This document shows positions 1 to 7,235 of a DNA stretch of 31,368 nucleotides, piece after piece. Position numbers and translations under genes: made by a program. The DNA is from Anaerobutyricum stercoris (GTDB lineage: Bacteria > Bacillota > Clostridia > Lachnospirales > Lachnospiraceae). The notes below the pieces were generated by a model, which saw only the letters and a list, made by a program, of their open reading frames with translations, had not been told where the DNA came from and ran no database searches. Location: NCBI GenBank assembly GCA_019116455.1, contig DXBR01000019.1:1-31368 (forward strand), written 5' to 3'. Position 1 is the stretch's first letter; each line of letters opens with the position of its first letter.

Positions 1-195
1 CTTGAAAATAAACATGGAAGGGAAGAAATTGAACTTTCCGATCCATCTATTGGAGTAGTGATTGAAGAGCCTACATGGCGAGAAATGTTGTGGCTTCAGA
101 AAGATTCGGTACTTTGTGTAGCAGCATCAGATTATTATGAAGTTGAAGATTATATTAGAGATTATAATAAGTTTAGAGAGATGATTAATGAATGA
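1..195 (+). CDS. C-terminal part of a WxcM/FdtA-type dTDP-sugar 3,4-ketoisomerase (partial)
   Basis: The reading frame is open from the left edge and stops at 193-195, leaving the last 64 residues. The end of the protein (EEPTWREM, then DSVLCVAASDYYEVEDYIRDY) fits the C-terminus of the cupin-fold FdtA/QdtA/WxcM family, whose members typically end in a hydrophobic strand, an AS-x-x-Y-D-like turn and DYIRDY. Those enzymes shift the keto group of dTDP-4-keto-6-deoxyglucose when making amino-deoxy sugars for surface polysaccharide. The catalytic N-terminal half lies outside the window, so activity cannot be judged. A surface-glycan gene cluster probably lies to the left. The following ORF starts inside this stop codon. 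Confidence 0.65.
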   Translation, partial: LENKHGREEIELSDPSIGVVIEEPTWREMLWLQKDSVLCVAASDYYEVEDYIRDYNKFREMINE

Positions 196-263
196 GAAAA
201 AGGCAGAGAATAATTATTATGTTTTTAGCATCGGCGCTTTTGCCCATTCAGGAGTGGATCTAA
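192..263 (+). pseudogene. Short ORF coupled to the isomerase gene, probably a gene stub
   Basis: An ATG at 192 overlaps the TGA of the previous gene (ATGA), the usual arrangement for translationally coupled genes. The frame runs only 23 codons and stops at 261-263. The peptide begins with a basic stretch (MRKRQR) followed by a hydrophobic run, like the start of a membrane protein or signal anchor. No ORF continues it in another frame. I read it as the surviving start of a former operon member cut off by rearrangement, but it could also be a genuine micro-ORF or chance. Confidence 0.3.
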
Positions 264-900
264 AAGCCAATTTTAGTTGCCAATATATTATGAATCTTTT
301 GCGGTGGTAGAGTCACCTGATTTTGTGGAATAGAAATACAGGATCCGCTATCGAGAGTCAGCCATCTAATGCATGAGCCATTGTATCTTTTTATTCGCAA
401 AGTTCGACTTTCGTCGAACTTTTGAATGAAAATAGCCCAAACTATGCAGATATAGGAAAGCTAAAAAAATATAAAAGCCTTCTATTCTAGCCCCATCAGC
501 AAATAAATGGCTTTTATTTAAGAAATAATCCATATCAAGAAGGTCATCTTTATTCATATTGCGAATCTTCTCATTGAAAAAAGTATTGATTCGAAGTTAT
601 GCAATTATATATGGGAATGTAAAAATAGAAAAAAATTTCAAACGGGACATCATGTTATAATCCTTGAGAATACAACAATAGGGGGAGTATGATCGCACAG
701 ATAAAAATTTTGAAATTTAAGATGAGTCGAAATAGGAAATTATGTAAAGCTCCATAGTGACGTATTTATTAGTGTAGGGAATAAATTTTGTGACTAAGCA
801 TGGATATGCCCGAGAGTTTTATTTATAAACTAAGACTTCCCATACTTAAAATGGGCTTTGCACCTTGAAAATTCAATATTTCAGCTAACAAAATAGTGAT
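264..900. other. Gene-free AT-rich stretch
   Basis: No convincing coding region is seen on either strand over about 640 bases. A 63-codon minus-strand frame at 366-557 has no ribosome binding site and runs through a perfect hairpin, so I do not call it. The stretch lies between a truncated glycan gene and a deleted transposase and looks like decayed or rearranged DNA. Confidence 0.6.
399..422. repeat. Perfect 10-bp inverted repeat, tetraloop hairpin
   Basis: AAAGTTCGAC (399-408) and GTCGAACTTT (413-422) are exact reverse complements separated by TTTC. A transcript in either direction would form a tight hairpin. Only three T follow on the plus strand and no T-run on the minus strand, so a terminator role is weak. 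It may be a leftover terminator of the truncated glycan operon or part of a mobile element end. Confidence 0.5.
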
Positions 901-1317
901 TTATGCTCCTATAGACTCTGGATGGAGTGCGCTACGCAGATATTTCGGTAGTCTTGCTTCAAAATCAGCAGTAAAAGCTCTCAATTGCTCATCGCTGAGC
1001 TTTAAGATTTCCTGAAGACTTGCCATTAAGGCATCCATCAGGATGCCTAGTAATCTGCTAAAAGTAATGTCTGCCATTTCTAAAACGGAGCCAGTTCGTT
1101 GCTGCATATACATGCTTCTTCCGACAAAAATGTTGCTAAGTTTGTAGCGGAGCAGAGAAACAGGTGAAACACCTTTTTCTTTCATCCCATTGCATTTGAC
1201 GAGAAGCTTGCCGACATGATGCCAGGAAAAAAATCTCTGAACACAATCAATTAACTTATAAAAAATAATACATCTCATCATAAAATGCTTGAGGAAAGCG
1301 ATAAAGATGTGTATCAT
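901..1317 (-). pseudogene. IS4-type transposase with the catalytic core deleted
   Basis: The 138-codon frame joins two ends of one protein type. Residues about 20-77 (hydrophobic start, VGKLLVKCNGMKEKGVSP, LSNIFVGRSMYMQQRTGS) fit the N-terminal region of clostridial IS4-type transposases. Residues about 80-138 (EMADITFSRLLGILMDAL, LSDEQLRAF, ARLPKYLRSAL) fit their C-terminal tail. The several hundred residues between them, which carry the DDE catalytic residues, are missing, yet the frame is intact across the join. The product cannot be an active transposase. No clear terminal inverted repeats could be paired by eye. The family assignment is from memory of motifs and would need a search to confirm. 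Confidence 0.6.
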
Positions 1318-1392
1318 ATTACAAGAAAGAAAAAGTGCGGATTAAGATAGGAAAATATATTGAGCGGGGGATTATTTGGAAGGAGGGCGTGT

Positions 1393-3099
1393 ATGTTTCG
1401 GATGGAGAAAAAGAAATTGCCAGTCGGTATAGAGAATTTTGAAGAAATTATTACGGAAGATTTTTACTATGTAGATAAAACAGAAATGATAAAAGATTTA
1501 CTGAATAAGTGGAGTAAAGTAAATTTATTTACAAGGCCAAGGCGTTTTGGAAAATCTCTGAATATGAGCATGCTGAAAGCGTTTTTTGAAATTGGCTGTG
1601 ATGAAGGATTGTTTGCAGGATTAAAAATAGCGGAAGAAACGATGCTTTGTGAAAATTATATGGGTCGCTTTCCTGTTGTCTCCATCAGTTTAAAGGGGAT
1701 TGAGGAGAAGGATTACCAGACTGCCCGGAATTTGATAGTAAAAGTCATCAATGAGGAAGCAAGACGGCTGCAATTTTTGCTGGAGAGCAGCAGACTTACG
1801 TCAAAAGATAAAGAATTGTTTTCTGGTTTGTTAGAAAAAGAAATGGACAATGAAACTTTGGTTTTCAGCTTGAGGGAATTATCTGAATTGCTTCATAAAC
1901 ACTATGGAGAAAAAGTGATTATTTTGATCGACGAATACGATGTGCCATTGGCAAAAGCAAATGAACATGGATATTATGACCAGATGACCATGCTTATCCG
2001 GAATCTTTTTGAGCAGACGTTAAAAACCAACGACAGTTTGTATTTTGCAGTTCTGACGGGATGTCTGCGAGTTGCAAAAGAAAGCATCTTTACCGGTTTG
2101 AATAATCCAAAAGTTTTGTCCATTACAACAGTACGGTTTGATGAGTATTTTGGGTTTACAGACAGTGAAGTGAAAGATATACTATGCTATTATCATTTGG
2201 AGGAAAAGTATGAGCAGATTAAAAGCTGGTATGATGGATATCATTTTGGAAATGTAGATGTATATTGTCCGTGTGATGTAATCAGCTATTGTGATGAATT
2301 GACAGATGACAGAGATGCAGAGCCAAAAGATTACTGGTCAAATACCAGCAGCAATGATGTTGTAAAACATTTTATAGAGCGGATGGATAAAAATGAGACT
2401 ACAGAGGAAATGGAGGAACTGATGTCCGGTGCGACAGTTTCCAAAGAAATCCATGAAGAATTAACATATCAGGGCCTTTATGATTCTGTTGAGAATATTT
2501 GGAGTGTACTTTTTATGACCGGATATCTGACATATCGTGGAAAACCGAAGGGGAAAATATATCATCTTACTATACCTAATATGGAAATCCGCAATATTTT
2601 CAAGGAGCAGATTATGCGGCTGTTTTTGCGTGGAGTCGAAAAGGACGGAGAGCAACTAAATGCTTTTTGCGACTCTTTACAAAAAGGAAATGCTGCAGAT
2701 GTAGAAAGATTATTTACAGAATATTTAAGCAGGACGATTAGTATACGAGATACTTTTGTCAGAAAAAAATATAAAGAAAACTTTTATCATGGTATTTTAT
2801 TGGGAATACTTGGATACAAAAAAGGATGGTATGTAAAATCCAATGAGGAATCCGGCGATGGTTATAGTGATATTTTGATTAAGATTCAAAGCCTGGGGAT
2901 TGGCATTCTCATTGAGATAAAGTATGCAGATAAGGGAGAGTTGGACAAAGCTTGCAATTTTGCATTAAAACAGATAACTCAAAAAGGGTATGCGGAGAAG
3001 CTGACAGAAGAAGACTGTCATATTATTTTTCGATATGGCATTGCCTGTTATAATAAAAGATGTCGTGTAGTGGTAGAAACAGAACGGAGGTTCTCATGA
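1393..3099 (+). CDS. AAA-ATPase-like protein with C-terminal PD-(D/E)XK nuclease-like domain
   Basis: This is a 568-residue protein of the AAA-ATPase_like plus PDDEXK_9 (DUF1703) architecture, common in many copies in gut Clostridia and Bacteroidetes and without established function. The N-terminus has the family's opening (KKLPVGIENFEEII, then YYVDKT). A P-loop-like RPRRFGKS lies at about 48-55, and a Walker B-like VIILIDEYD near 178-186. The C-terminal fifth has DGYSDILIKI followed by ILIEIKYA, the D...E-x-K pattern of PD-(D/E)XK folds. I start at ATG 1393 because AGGAGG at 1381-1386 sits six bases upstream; the TTG at 1360 has no such site. The gene is clearly more AT-rich than the next gene, whose ATG overlaps its stop (ATGA), suggesting it was acquired. 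Confidence 0.8.
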   Translation: MFRMEKKKLPVGIENFEEIITEDFYYVDKTEMIKDLLNKWSKVNLFTRPRRFGKSLNMSMLKAFFEIGCDEGLFAGLKIAEETMLCENYMGRFPVVSISLKGIEEKDYQTARNLIVKVINEEARRLQFLLESSRLTSKDKELFSGLLEKEMDNETLVFSLRELSELLHKHYGEKVIILIDEYDVPLAKANEHGYYDQMTMLIRNLFEQTLKTNDSLYFAVLTGCLRVAKESIFTGLNNPKVLSITTVRFDEYFGFTDSEVKDILCYYHLEEKYEQIKSWYDGYHFGNVDVYCPCDVISYCDELTDDRDAEPKDYWSNTSSNDVVKHFIERMDKNETTEEMEELMSGATVSKEIHEELTYQGLYDSVENIWSVLFMTGYLTYRGKPKGKIYHLTIPNMEIRNIFKEQIMRLFLRGVEKDGEQLNAFCDSLQKGNAADVERLFTEYLSRTISIRDTFVRKKYKENFYHGILLGILGYKKGWYVKSNEESGDGYSDILIKIQSLGIGILIEIKYADKGELDKACNFALKQITQKGYAEKLTEEDCHIIFRYGIACYNKRCRVVVETERRFS

Positions 3100-4823
3100 T
3101 ACGAATATCACAATTAAAATTACCTGTGGATCACACAGAGAAAGCGCTGGCGGCGGAGATTGCCAGGCGGGCGTACGGTCAGCAGCCGGTGGAATGGAAG
3201 ATTGTCCGACGGTCCATCGATGCCCGGAAGAAGCCGGAGCTTTTCTATACATATACCATTGACGCGGCTTTTGCCGGTGAAAAGAAGGTGCTCCAGCACA
3301 GAAACAGTAAGTGGAGCAGGGTAAAAGAGGAGAGATACCGGTTCCCTGTTCATGCGGATGATGTTGGCGGCGGACAGCGGCTGCCGGAGGAGGAGCGCCC
3401 TGTGATCATCGGCGCCGGCCCGGCGGGGCTGTTTGCGGCGCTGGTGCTTGCGAGGAACGGTTTCGCGCCGGTTGTTTATGAGCGGGGAGACGCTGTGGAG
3501 CTTCGGACGAAAAAAGTGGAACATTTTTTTAAGGAAGGAGTTCTTGATACGGAGTCCAATGTGCAGTTCGGCGAGGGCGGCGCCGGTACATTTTCTGACG
3601 GAAAGCTCAATACCGTGGTGAAGGACAAGTCCGGCAAGAACCGGTTTGTCCTGGAGGAGTTTGTGAAGCACGGCGCGCCGGAGGAGATATTGTACGAGGC
3701 AAAGCCGCACATCGGGACGGACATTCTGAAACGGGTGGTGGCGTCCATCCGGGAGGAAATTCTGTCTCTGGGCGGAGAGATCCATTTTGGCACGAAGCTT
3801 GTGGAACTCCTGACAGAAGAAAAGGGAGAAGAGCGTATGCTGACCGGCATCCGGCTGGAAACGGCCGCGCCGGAATCCGGTAACAATGCGGCCGGGGTGA
3901 AAGTAAATCCAGCCGATCGCGATGGAAAGCGGCATATCATAGAGAAATCCTGTCGCACGGTGATTCTTGCCGTCGGCCACAGTGCGAGAGATACATTTTA
4001 TATGCTCTATGACAAGGGACTTTTCATGCGGCCGAAGTCCTTTGCCATCGGCGTCCGGGTAGAGCATCCGGCGGCGATGATCAATGAGAGCCAGTACGGG
4101 GAGAAATACGCCGAAATCCTTCCGGCAGCCAGCTATAAGCTGACCCATCAGTGTAAAAACGGCAGAGGCGTGTATTCGTTTTGTATGTGTCCCGGCGGCT
4201 ACGTGGTCAATTCTTCTTCGGAGGAGGGGCTGTTGTGTGTCAACGGCATGAGTGATTACAAAAGAGACAGCGCCAATTCCAACAGCGCCATCATCACCAC
4301 GGTGACGCCGGAGGATTTTGCACTTTCGGAAAACGGCACAACCCGGGCGGGTGATCCGGTTCATCCGTTGGCCGGAGTGGAATTTCAGCGCCGGTATGAG
4401 AAGCTGGCGTACGCTTCCGCCGGAGGAAAGATTCCGCTGCAGCTTTACGGTGATTTTAAGGAAGGAAAGGTCAGCACCGGTTTTGGCGGCGTGACTCCGT
4501 GTATGAAGGGGCAGTGGCAGTTTGCGGACGTAAGGAAATGTCTTCCGGATTATGTGGTGGAATCTTTGATAGAAGGTATGGAAGCTTTCGGACATAAGAT
4601 AAAGGGGTATGACCGGCCGGACGCGATCTTTTCCGGCGTAGAGACCAGGACGTCTTCTCCTGTGCGTATGGAGAGAGACGAGTCCGGTCAGGCAAATATC
4701 CGGGGGCTGTTTCCGTGTGGAGAGGGCGCCGGATACGCGGGCGGCATCACCTCCGCGGCCATGGATGGACTCCGCATGGCAGAGGCAGCAGCCCGGAAAC
4801 TTTCAAAAATGATTTTGTTCTGA
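3096..4823 (+). CDS. FAD-dependent dehydrogenase, COG2509-like
   Basis: This is a 575-residue flavoprotein. After about 100 N-terminal residues typical of the family it has the dinucleotide-binding motif VIIGAGPAGLFAALVLARNG, ending in an acidic-basic turn (VVYERG), then FGEGGAGTFSDGKL, and near the C-terminus FPCGEGAGYAGGITSAA, the second FAD-contacting motif. The family is described as uncharacterised FAD-dependent dehydrogenases; substrate and partner are unknown. The start is ATG 3096, with GGAGG nine bases upstream, overlapping the previous stop. The gene is much richer in G and C than the upstream AAA-ATPase gene, so the overlap joins two genes of different history. High third-position GC also produces long spurious ORFs on the opposite strand. 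Confidence 0.8.
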   Translation: MIRISQLKLPVDHTEKALAAEIARRAYGQQPVEWKIVRRSIDARKKPELFYTYTIDAAFAGEKKVLQHRNSKWSRVKEERYRFPVHADDVGGGQRLPEEERPVIIGAGPAGLFAALVLARNGFAPVVYERGDAVELRTKKVEHFFKEGVLDTESNVQFGEGGAGTFSDGKLNTVVKDKSGKNRFVLEEFVKHGAPEEILYEAKPHIGTDILKRVVASIREEILSLGGEIHFGTKLVELLTEEKGEERMLTGIRLETAAPESGNNAAGVKVNPADRDGKRHIIEKSCRTVILAVGHSARDTFYMLYDKGLFMRPKSFAIGVRVEHPAAMINESQYGEKYAEILPAASYKLTHQCKNGRGVYSFCMCPGGYVVNSSSEEGLLCVNGMSDYKRDSANSNSAIITTVTPEDFALSENGTTRAGDPVHPLAGVEFQRRYEKLAYASAGGKIPLQLYGDFKEGKVSTGFGGVTPCMKGQWQFADVRKCLPDYVVESLIEGMEAFGHKIKGYDRPDAIFSGVETRTSSPVRMERDESGQANIRGLFPCGEGAGYAGGITSAAMDGLRMAEAAARKLSKMILF

Positions 4824-4892
4824 TGTTCAGAAAACGGGTAAGTTCCATAATAATGAATAAATCAATTATGAATAAATTATTACAAAAATAAA

Positions 4893-4921
4893 TTTACAAT
4901 AAGAGAGTTTTCCAGTATAAT
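4893..4921 (+). promoter_or_regulatory. Sigma-A-type promoter for the DUF896-fthC pair
   Basis: TTTACA (4893-4898), a 17-base spacer and TATAAT (4916-4921) lie in an AT-rich gap about 40 bases before the DUF896 start codon. The spacing and -10 box match the housekeeping consensus. Confidence 0.7.
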
Positions 4922-4961
4922 GACAGAGAACTGTGAAGAGAAAAGATAAAAGGAGATAGGA

Positions 4962-5186
4962 ATGAATCAGAAAGATATTGATCGTATCAACGAATTATAT
5001 CATAAATCAAAAAGCGTGGGTCTCACTGATGCGGAGGCCGCAGAGCAGAAGAAGCTTCGGAGAGACTATGTTCTGGCAATCCGGAGAAATTTAAGAGGCG
5101 AGTTAAACAATATTTCCATTCAGAATGAGGATGGCTCCATCACAAATCTTGGAGAAAAATACGGCAAAAAATATTCCAGCAATTAG
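4962..5186 (+). CDS. DUF896 (UPF0291, YnzC-like) protein
   Basis: The protein has 74 residues and starts with MNQKDIDRINELYHKSK, followed by LTDAEAAEQKKLRRDYV and a run ending in RRNLRGELNNI. This is the hallmark of the DUF896/YnzC family: a short helical hairpin followed by a disordered tail. Bacillus YnzC is small and linked to the SOS-regulated yneA-yneB-ynzC operon, but the biochemical function is not known. Here the gene is not in that context; it stands 21 bases before 5-formyl-THF cyclo-ligase and shares its promoter. The ribosome binding site is AAAGGAGA about eight bases before the ATG. The length agrees with the family. Confidence 0.85.
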   Translation: MNQKDIDRINELYHKSKSVGLTDAEAAEQKKLRRDYVLAIRRNLRGELNNISIQNEDGSITNLGEKYGKKYSSN

Positions 5187-5207
5187 CGGGAGAAAGCAGG
5201 TGATACC

Positions 5208-5774
5208 ATGTCACAAAGCAGCAGCAAAGAGGCATTGAGAAAAGAGATGCGCAGGCGGAGAAATGATCTTACGCTGACGCAGATTCATGAGCAGACCAGA
5301 AAATGTTTTGATAATCTCATCGAACTTCCAGAGTTCCAGAAAAGCGAGTGGATATATTCTTATATGGCCATTGGTTCGGAAGTAGACACCATTGACCTGA
5401 TCTGTGATTTTATCCGGATGGGTAAAAAAGTGGCGGTACCAAAAGTAGAGGATGATGAGATAGCATTTTATGAGATTCAGTCTATCAAAGACTGCCGGCC
5501 GGGCGAGTTCGGGATTCTGGAGCCCGCTTCCTATAAAGCGCCGGCGGATGATCCGGGATTGATTTTACTTCCGGGACTTGCCTTTGACGAGAGGGGCAAC
5601 CGTCTTGGTTATGGCGGCGGTTATTATGATAAATTTTTGAGGAGTCATGCTGATTATCCATGCGCGGCGCTGGCCTACGAGATTCAGATTCTCAATAATC
5701 TGCCTCATGAAGAGCATGATAAGCCGGTGGATTACATTATAACGCCGGAGAGGATCATCAACTGCCGCAGATAA
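5208..5774 (+). CDS. fthC: 5-formyltetrahydrofolate cyclo-ligase (5,10-methenyl-THF synthetase)
   Basis: This 188-residue cytosolic enzyme converts 5-formyl-THF plus ATP to 5,10-methenyl-THF, returning a storage or inhibitory folate to the active one-carbon pool. The N-terminus KEALRKEMRRRRNDLT carries the basic segment that in the family contributes to ATP binding. The C-terminal signature LILLPGLAFDERGNRLGYGG, followed directly by GYYDKFL, is the best-conserved family motif. The length matches the usual 180-200 residues. It is probably cotranscribed with the DUF896 gene. No U-tract terminator lies directly behind it; a new promoter begins only seven bases after the stop codon. Confidence 0.92.
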   Translation: MSQSSSKEALRKEMRRRRNDLTLTQIHEQTRKCFDNLIELPEFQKSEWIYSYMAIGSEVDTIDLICDFIRMGKKVAVPKVEDDEIAFYEIQSIKDCRPGEFGILEPASYKAPADDPGLILLPGLAFDERGNRLGYGGGYYDKFLRSHADYPCAALAYEIQILNNLPHEEHDKPVDYIITPERIINCRR

Positions 5775-5781
5775 AAAGTAC

Positions 5782-5810
5782 TTGTACTCGAAAACAATTT
5801 GTGATATAGT
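5782..5810 (+). promoter_or_regulatory. Promoter of a putative small RNA
   Basis: TTGTAC (5782-5787), 17 bases and TATAGT (5805-5810) form a good housekeeping-type promoter. The expected start point, about 5816-5818, falls at the base of the hairpin beginning at 5815. No coding region follows before the terminator at 5940. Confidence 0.65.
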
Positions 5811-5814
5811 GACA

Positions 5815-5945
5815 GATGCAGCCGAACAGGAAAAGTTGTTTGGCTGCATCAAAACAAATAAATACAGGCAGATGAGAATGGTAGTGAGATTATTTCCGTA
5901 ATCGCAGCGAAGGTTATTATTACGGGAGAACTCACTGCCTTTTTT
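5815..5945 (+). ncRNA. Putative structured small RNA, about 130 nt
   Basis: The segment between the promoter at 5782-5810 and a run of six T at 5940-5945 holds no plausible ORF but two stable hairpins. Hairpin 1 pairs 5815-5827 with 5838-5850 (13 pairs, one G-U, 10-nt loop). Hairpin 2 pairs GGTAGTGAG (5880-5888) with CTCACTGCC (5931-5939), with an inner stem CCGTAAT (5896-5902) / ATTACGG (5919-5925), and runs straight into the T-tract as a terminator. A second upstream strand, GGCAGATGAG (5867-5876), can also pair with 5931-5939 with one bulged A. I recognise no known RNA family. It could also be a leader whose terminator blocks read-through towards the atp genes, but 500 bases and another promoter intervene. 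Confidence 0.55.
5880..5945 (+). terminator. Intrinsic terminator ending the putative small RNA
   Basis: A two-part stem (nine outer pairs with one T-G, seven inner pairs) ends directly in TTTTTTG. It would also stop transcripts reading through from fthC. Confidence 0.75.
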
Positions 5946-6301
5946 GTTGCCGGAAGCAGATAAAATGATTTTTGGAAAAATTTTTGCCGGAAAAGATGAA
6001 AAAACTGTATAGGACAGAATGCTTTTTAACGCTGTTTCTGCGGGTGTTAACATCAGAAAGATTTAATAAGCAAAATATTACAAAATGAAAGACTGACAAC
6101 AGAAAAATTCATTATCTTAGAACGTAAAAATAGATAAAAAATGAAATCAGAAAAAAGAAAGAAAAGTAATTGTGCCAAAATTTATACAATGTATTTTGCC
6201 TATTCTGAAATAGTACATAAAAAAATAAATAATTTAAGAGAAAAATCATTAATTAACACCAAAAAAATACGAAAAATCATAAAAAATGGTCAATGAAAAA
6301 A
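5946..6301. other. AT-rich spacer before the atp promoter, no gene
   Basis: About 355 bases of strongly AT-rich sequence with many A-runs. No ORF with a ribosome binding site is seen on either strand. It may act as bendable upstream DNA for the strong atp promoter. Confidence 0.6.
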
Positions 6302-6302
6302 A

Positions 6303-6347
6303 TTTGTTTAAGATTTGTTTAAAAAATAAGGTTGACTTTTTGTTTGA
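6303..6347 (+). promoter_or_regulatory. Repeated TTTGTTTRA motifs at the atp promoter
   Basis: TTTGTTTAA occurs at 6303-6311 and 6314-6322, 11 bases apart (one helical turn), and TTTGTTTGA at 6339-6347, between the -35 and -10 boxes. An inverted copy (TCAAACAAA) lies at 6397-6405 in the expected 5' UTR. The arrangement suggests a regulator site array, although AT-rich DNA makes chance repeats more likely. Confidence 0.4.
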
Positions 6348-6359
6348 AAGGGATATGAT
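6332..6359 (+). promoter_or_regulatory. Promoter of the ATP synthase operon
   Basis: TTGACT (6332-6337), a 16-base spacer and TATGAT (6354-6359). The 5' UTR would be about 135 bases. It includes a small hairpin (CAAAAGT 6368-6374 with ACTTTTG 6384-6390) and a Shine-Dalgarno-like GGAGG at 6416-6420 that serves no large ORF. Confidence 0.7.
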
Positions 6360-6407
6360 TAAATCAACAAAAGTCGAGATACAACTTTTGCCATTTTCAA
6401 ACAAAAA
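6337..6407. repeat. 13-bp perfect inverted repeat spanning the atp promoter
   Basis: TTTTTGTTTGAAA (6337-6349) and TTTCAAACAAAAA (6395-6407) are exact reverse complements 45 bases apart. The left arm lies between the -35 and -10 boxes and should not be in the transcript, so any role is more likely at the DNA level than as an RNA hairpin. Confidence 0.6.
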
Positions 6408-6501
6408 ATGAAAAAGGAGGTTGTAAAAACTGCAAAAAGAAAAAATAAGTGAGAGAAGATTTTAAAGTATTTTAAACAGAAAAATGAAGGAGGATATGCC
6501 A

Positions 6502-7188
6502 GTGGAAGCGCTCGTAGGGCAATTGATGGAAGAATTGAATTGCGAGGTTGTCTTTACACTTCCGATATTGGGTGGTATTCCCGTATCAGAAGCTGTTGTT
6601 GTATCCTGGATAATCATGGCCGTTCTTTTTCTGGTCTGTTTTATTTTTGTCCGGGGATTTGATGTGACACATCCCGGTAAAAAGCAGATTGTTCTGGAAA
6701 CCGCCGTTTCCGGTATCTATCATTTCTTTGATGAGATTCTGGGAGAGGCAGGAAGAGATTACGTGCCATACCTCATGTCTGTCGCTATTTATGTGGGTGC
6801 GTCCAATCTGATTGGATTGTTTGGGTTTAAGCCGCCTACTAAGGATATCAATGTGACAGCGGCACTTGCTCTGATGAGTATTGTGCTCATTGAGGTTGCC
6901 GGCATACGAAAAAAGGGCGGCAAAGGGTGGCTCAAAAGTTTTGCGGAGCCGATAGCCATTGTTGCACCGATTAATGTTCTGGAAATCTTTATCAGGCCGC
7001 TGTCTCTGTGCATGCGTCTGTTTGGCAATGTTCTTGGTTCTTTTGTCATCATGGAACTGCTCAAACAGGTTGTGCCGGCTGTGCTGCCTGTGGTCTTCAG
7101 TGCATATTTTGATATCTTTGACGGCATCATTCAGGCATACGTTTTCGTTTTCCTGACAGCATTGTTTGTAAAGGAAGCGATCGAATAA
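6502..7188 (+). CDS. atpB: ATP synthase Fo subunit a
   Basis: This membrane stator subunit forms the two half-channels next to the c-ring. The protein has 228 residues, all hydrophobic segments separated by short loops. The family core RPLSLCMRLFGNVLGSFVIM contains the essential arginine (about residue 172) that faces the c-ring carboxylate. The end, AYVFVFLTALFVKEAIE, is the usual last helix. I start at GTG 6502 because AAGGAGG at 6487-6493 is eight bases upstream; the ATG at 6484 precedes that site and the ATG at 6496 is only two bases behind it. It is the first gene of the operon, 129 bases before atpE. It is shorter than E. coli subunit a but normal for Clostridia. Confidence 0.93.
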   Translation: MEALVGQLMEELNCEVVFTLPILGGIPVSEAVVVSWIIMAVLFLVCFIFVRGFDVTHPGKKQIVLETAVSGIYHFFDEILGEAGRDYVPYLMSVAIYVGASNLIGLFGFKPPTKDINVTAALALMSIVLIEVAGIRKKGGKGWLKSFAEPIAIVAPINVLEIFIRPLSLCMRLFGNVLGSFVIMELLKQVVPAVLPVVFSAYFDIFDGIIQAYVFVFLTALFVKEAIE

Positions 7189-7235
7189 CAACTGATCATG
7201 AAAGACAATAAGCAGTCTTTTATGGTAAATGGCGT

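Noticed and set aside
366..557. 63-codon minus-strand ORF in the left gap
   Set aside because: No ribosome binding site, no family resemblance, and it runs through the perfect hairpin at 399-422.
840..1360. Terminal inverted repeats of the IS4-type relic
   Set aside because: Only a loose TCAATAT similarity was found between left and right flanks; not enough to define ends.
3120..4595. 491-codon minus-strand ORF inside the FAD dehydrogenase gene
   Set aside because: It is antisense to a gene with clear FAD motifs. It is arginine, histidine and leucine rich with no recognisable domain, and high third-position GC explains the lack of stops.
5815..5945. 6S RNA as identity of the small RNA
   Set aside because: Only the neighbour gene (fthC) is suggestive. 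The 5' end folds on itself as a local hairpin instead of pairing with the 3' end in one long rod with a central bubble.
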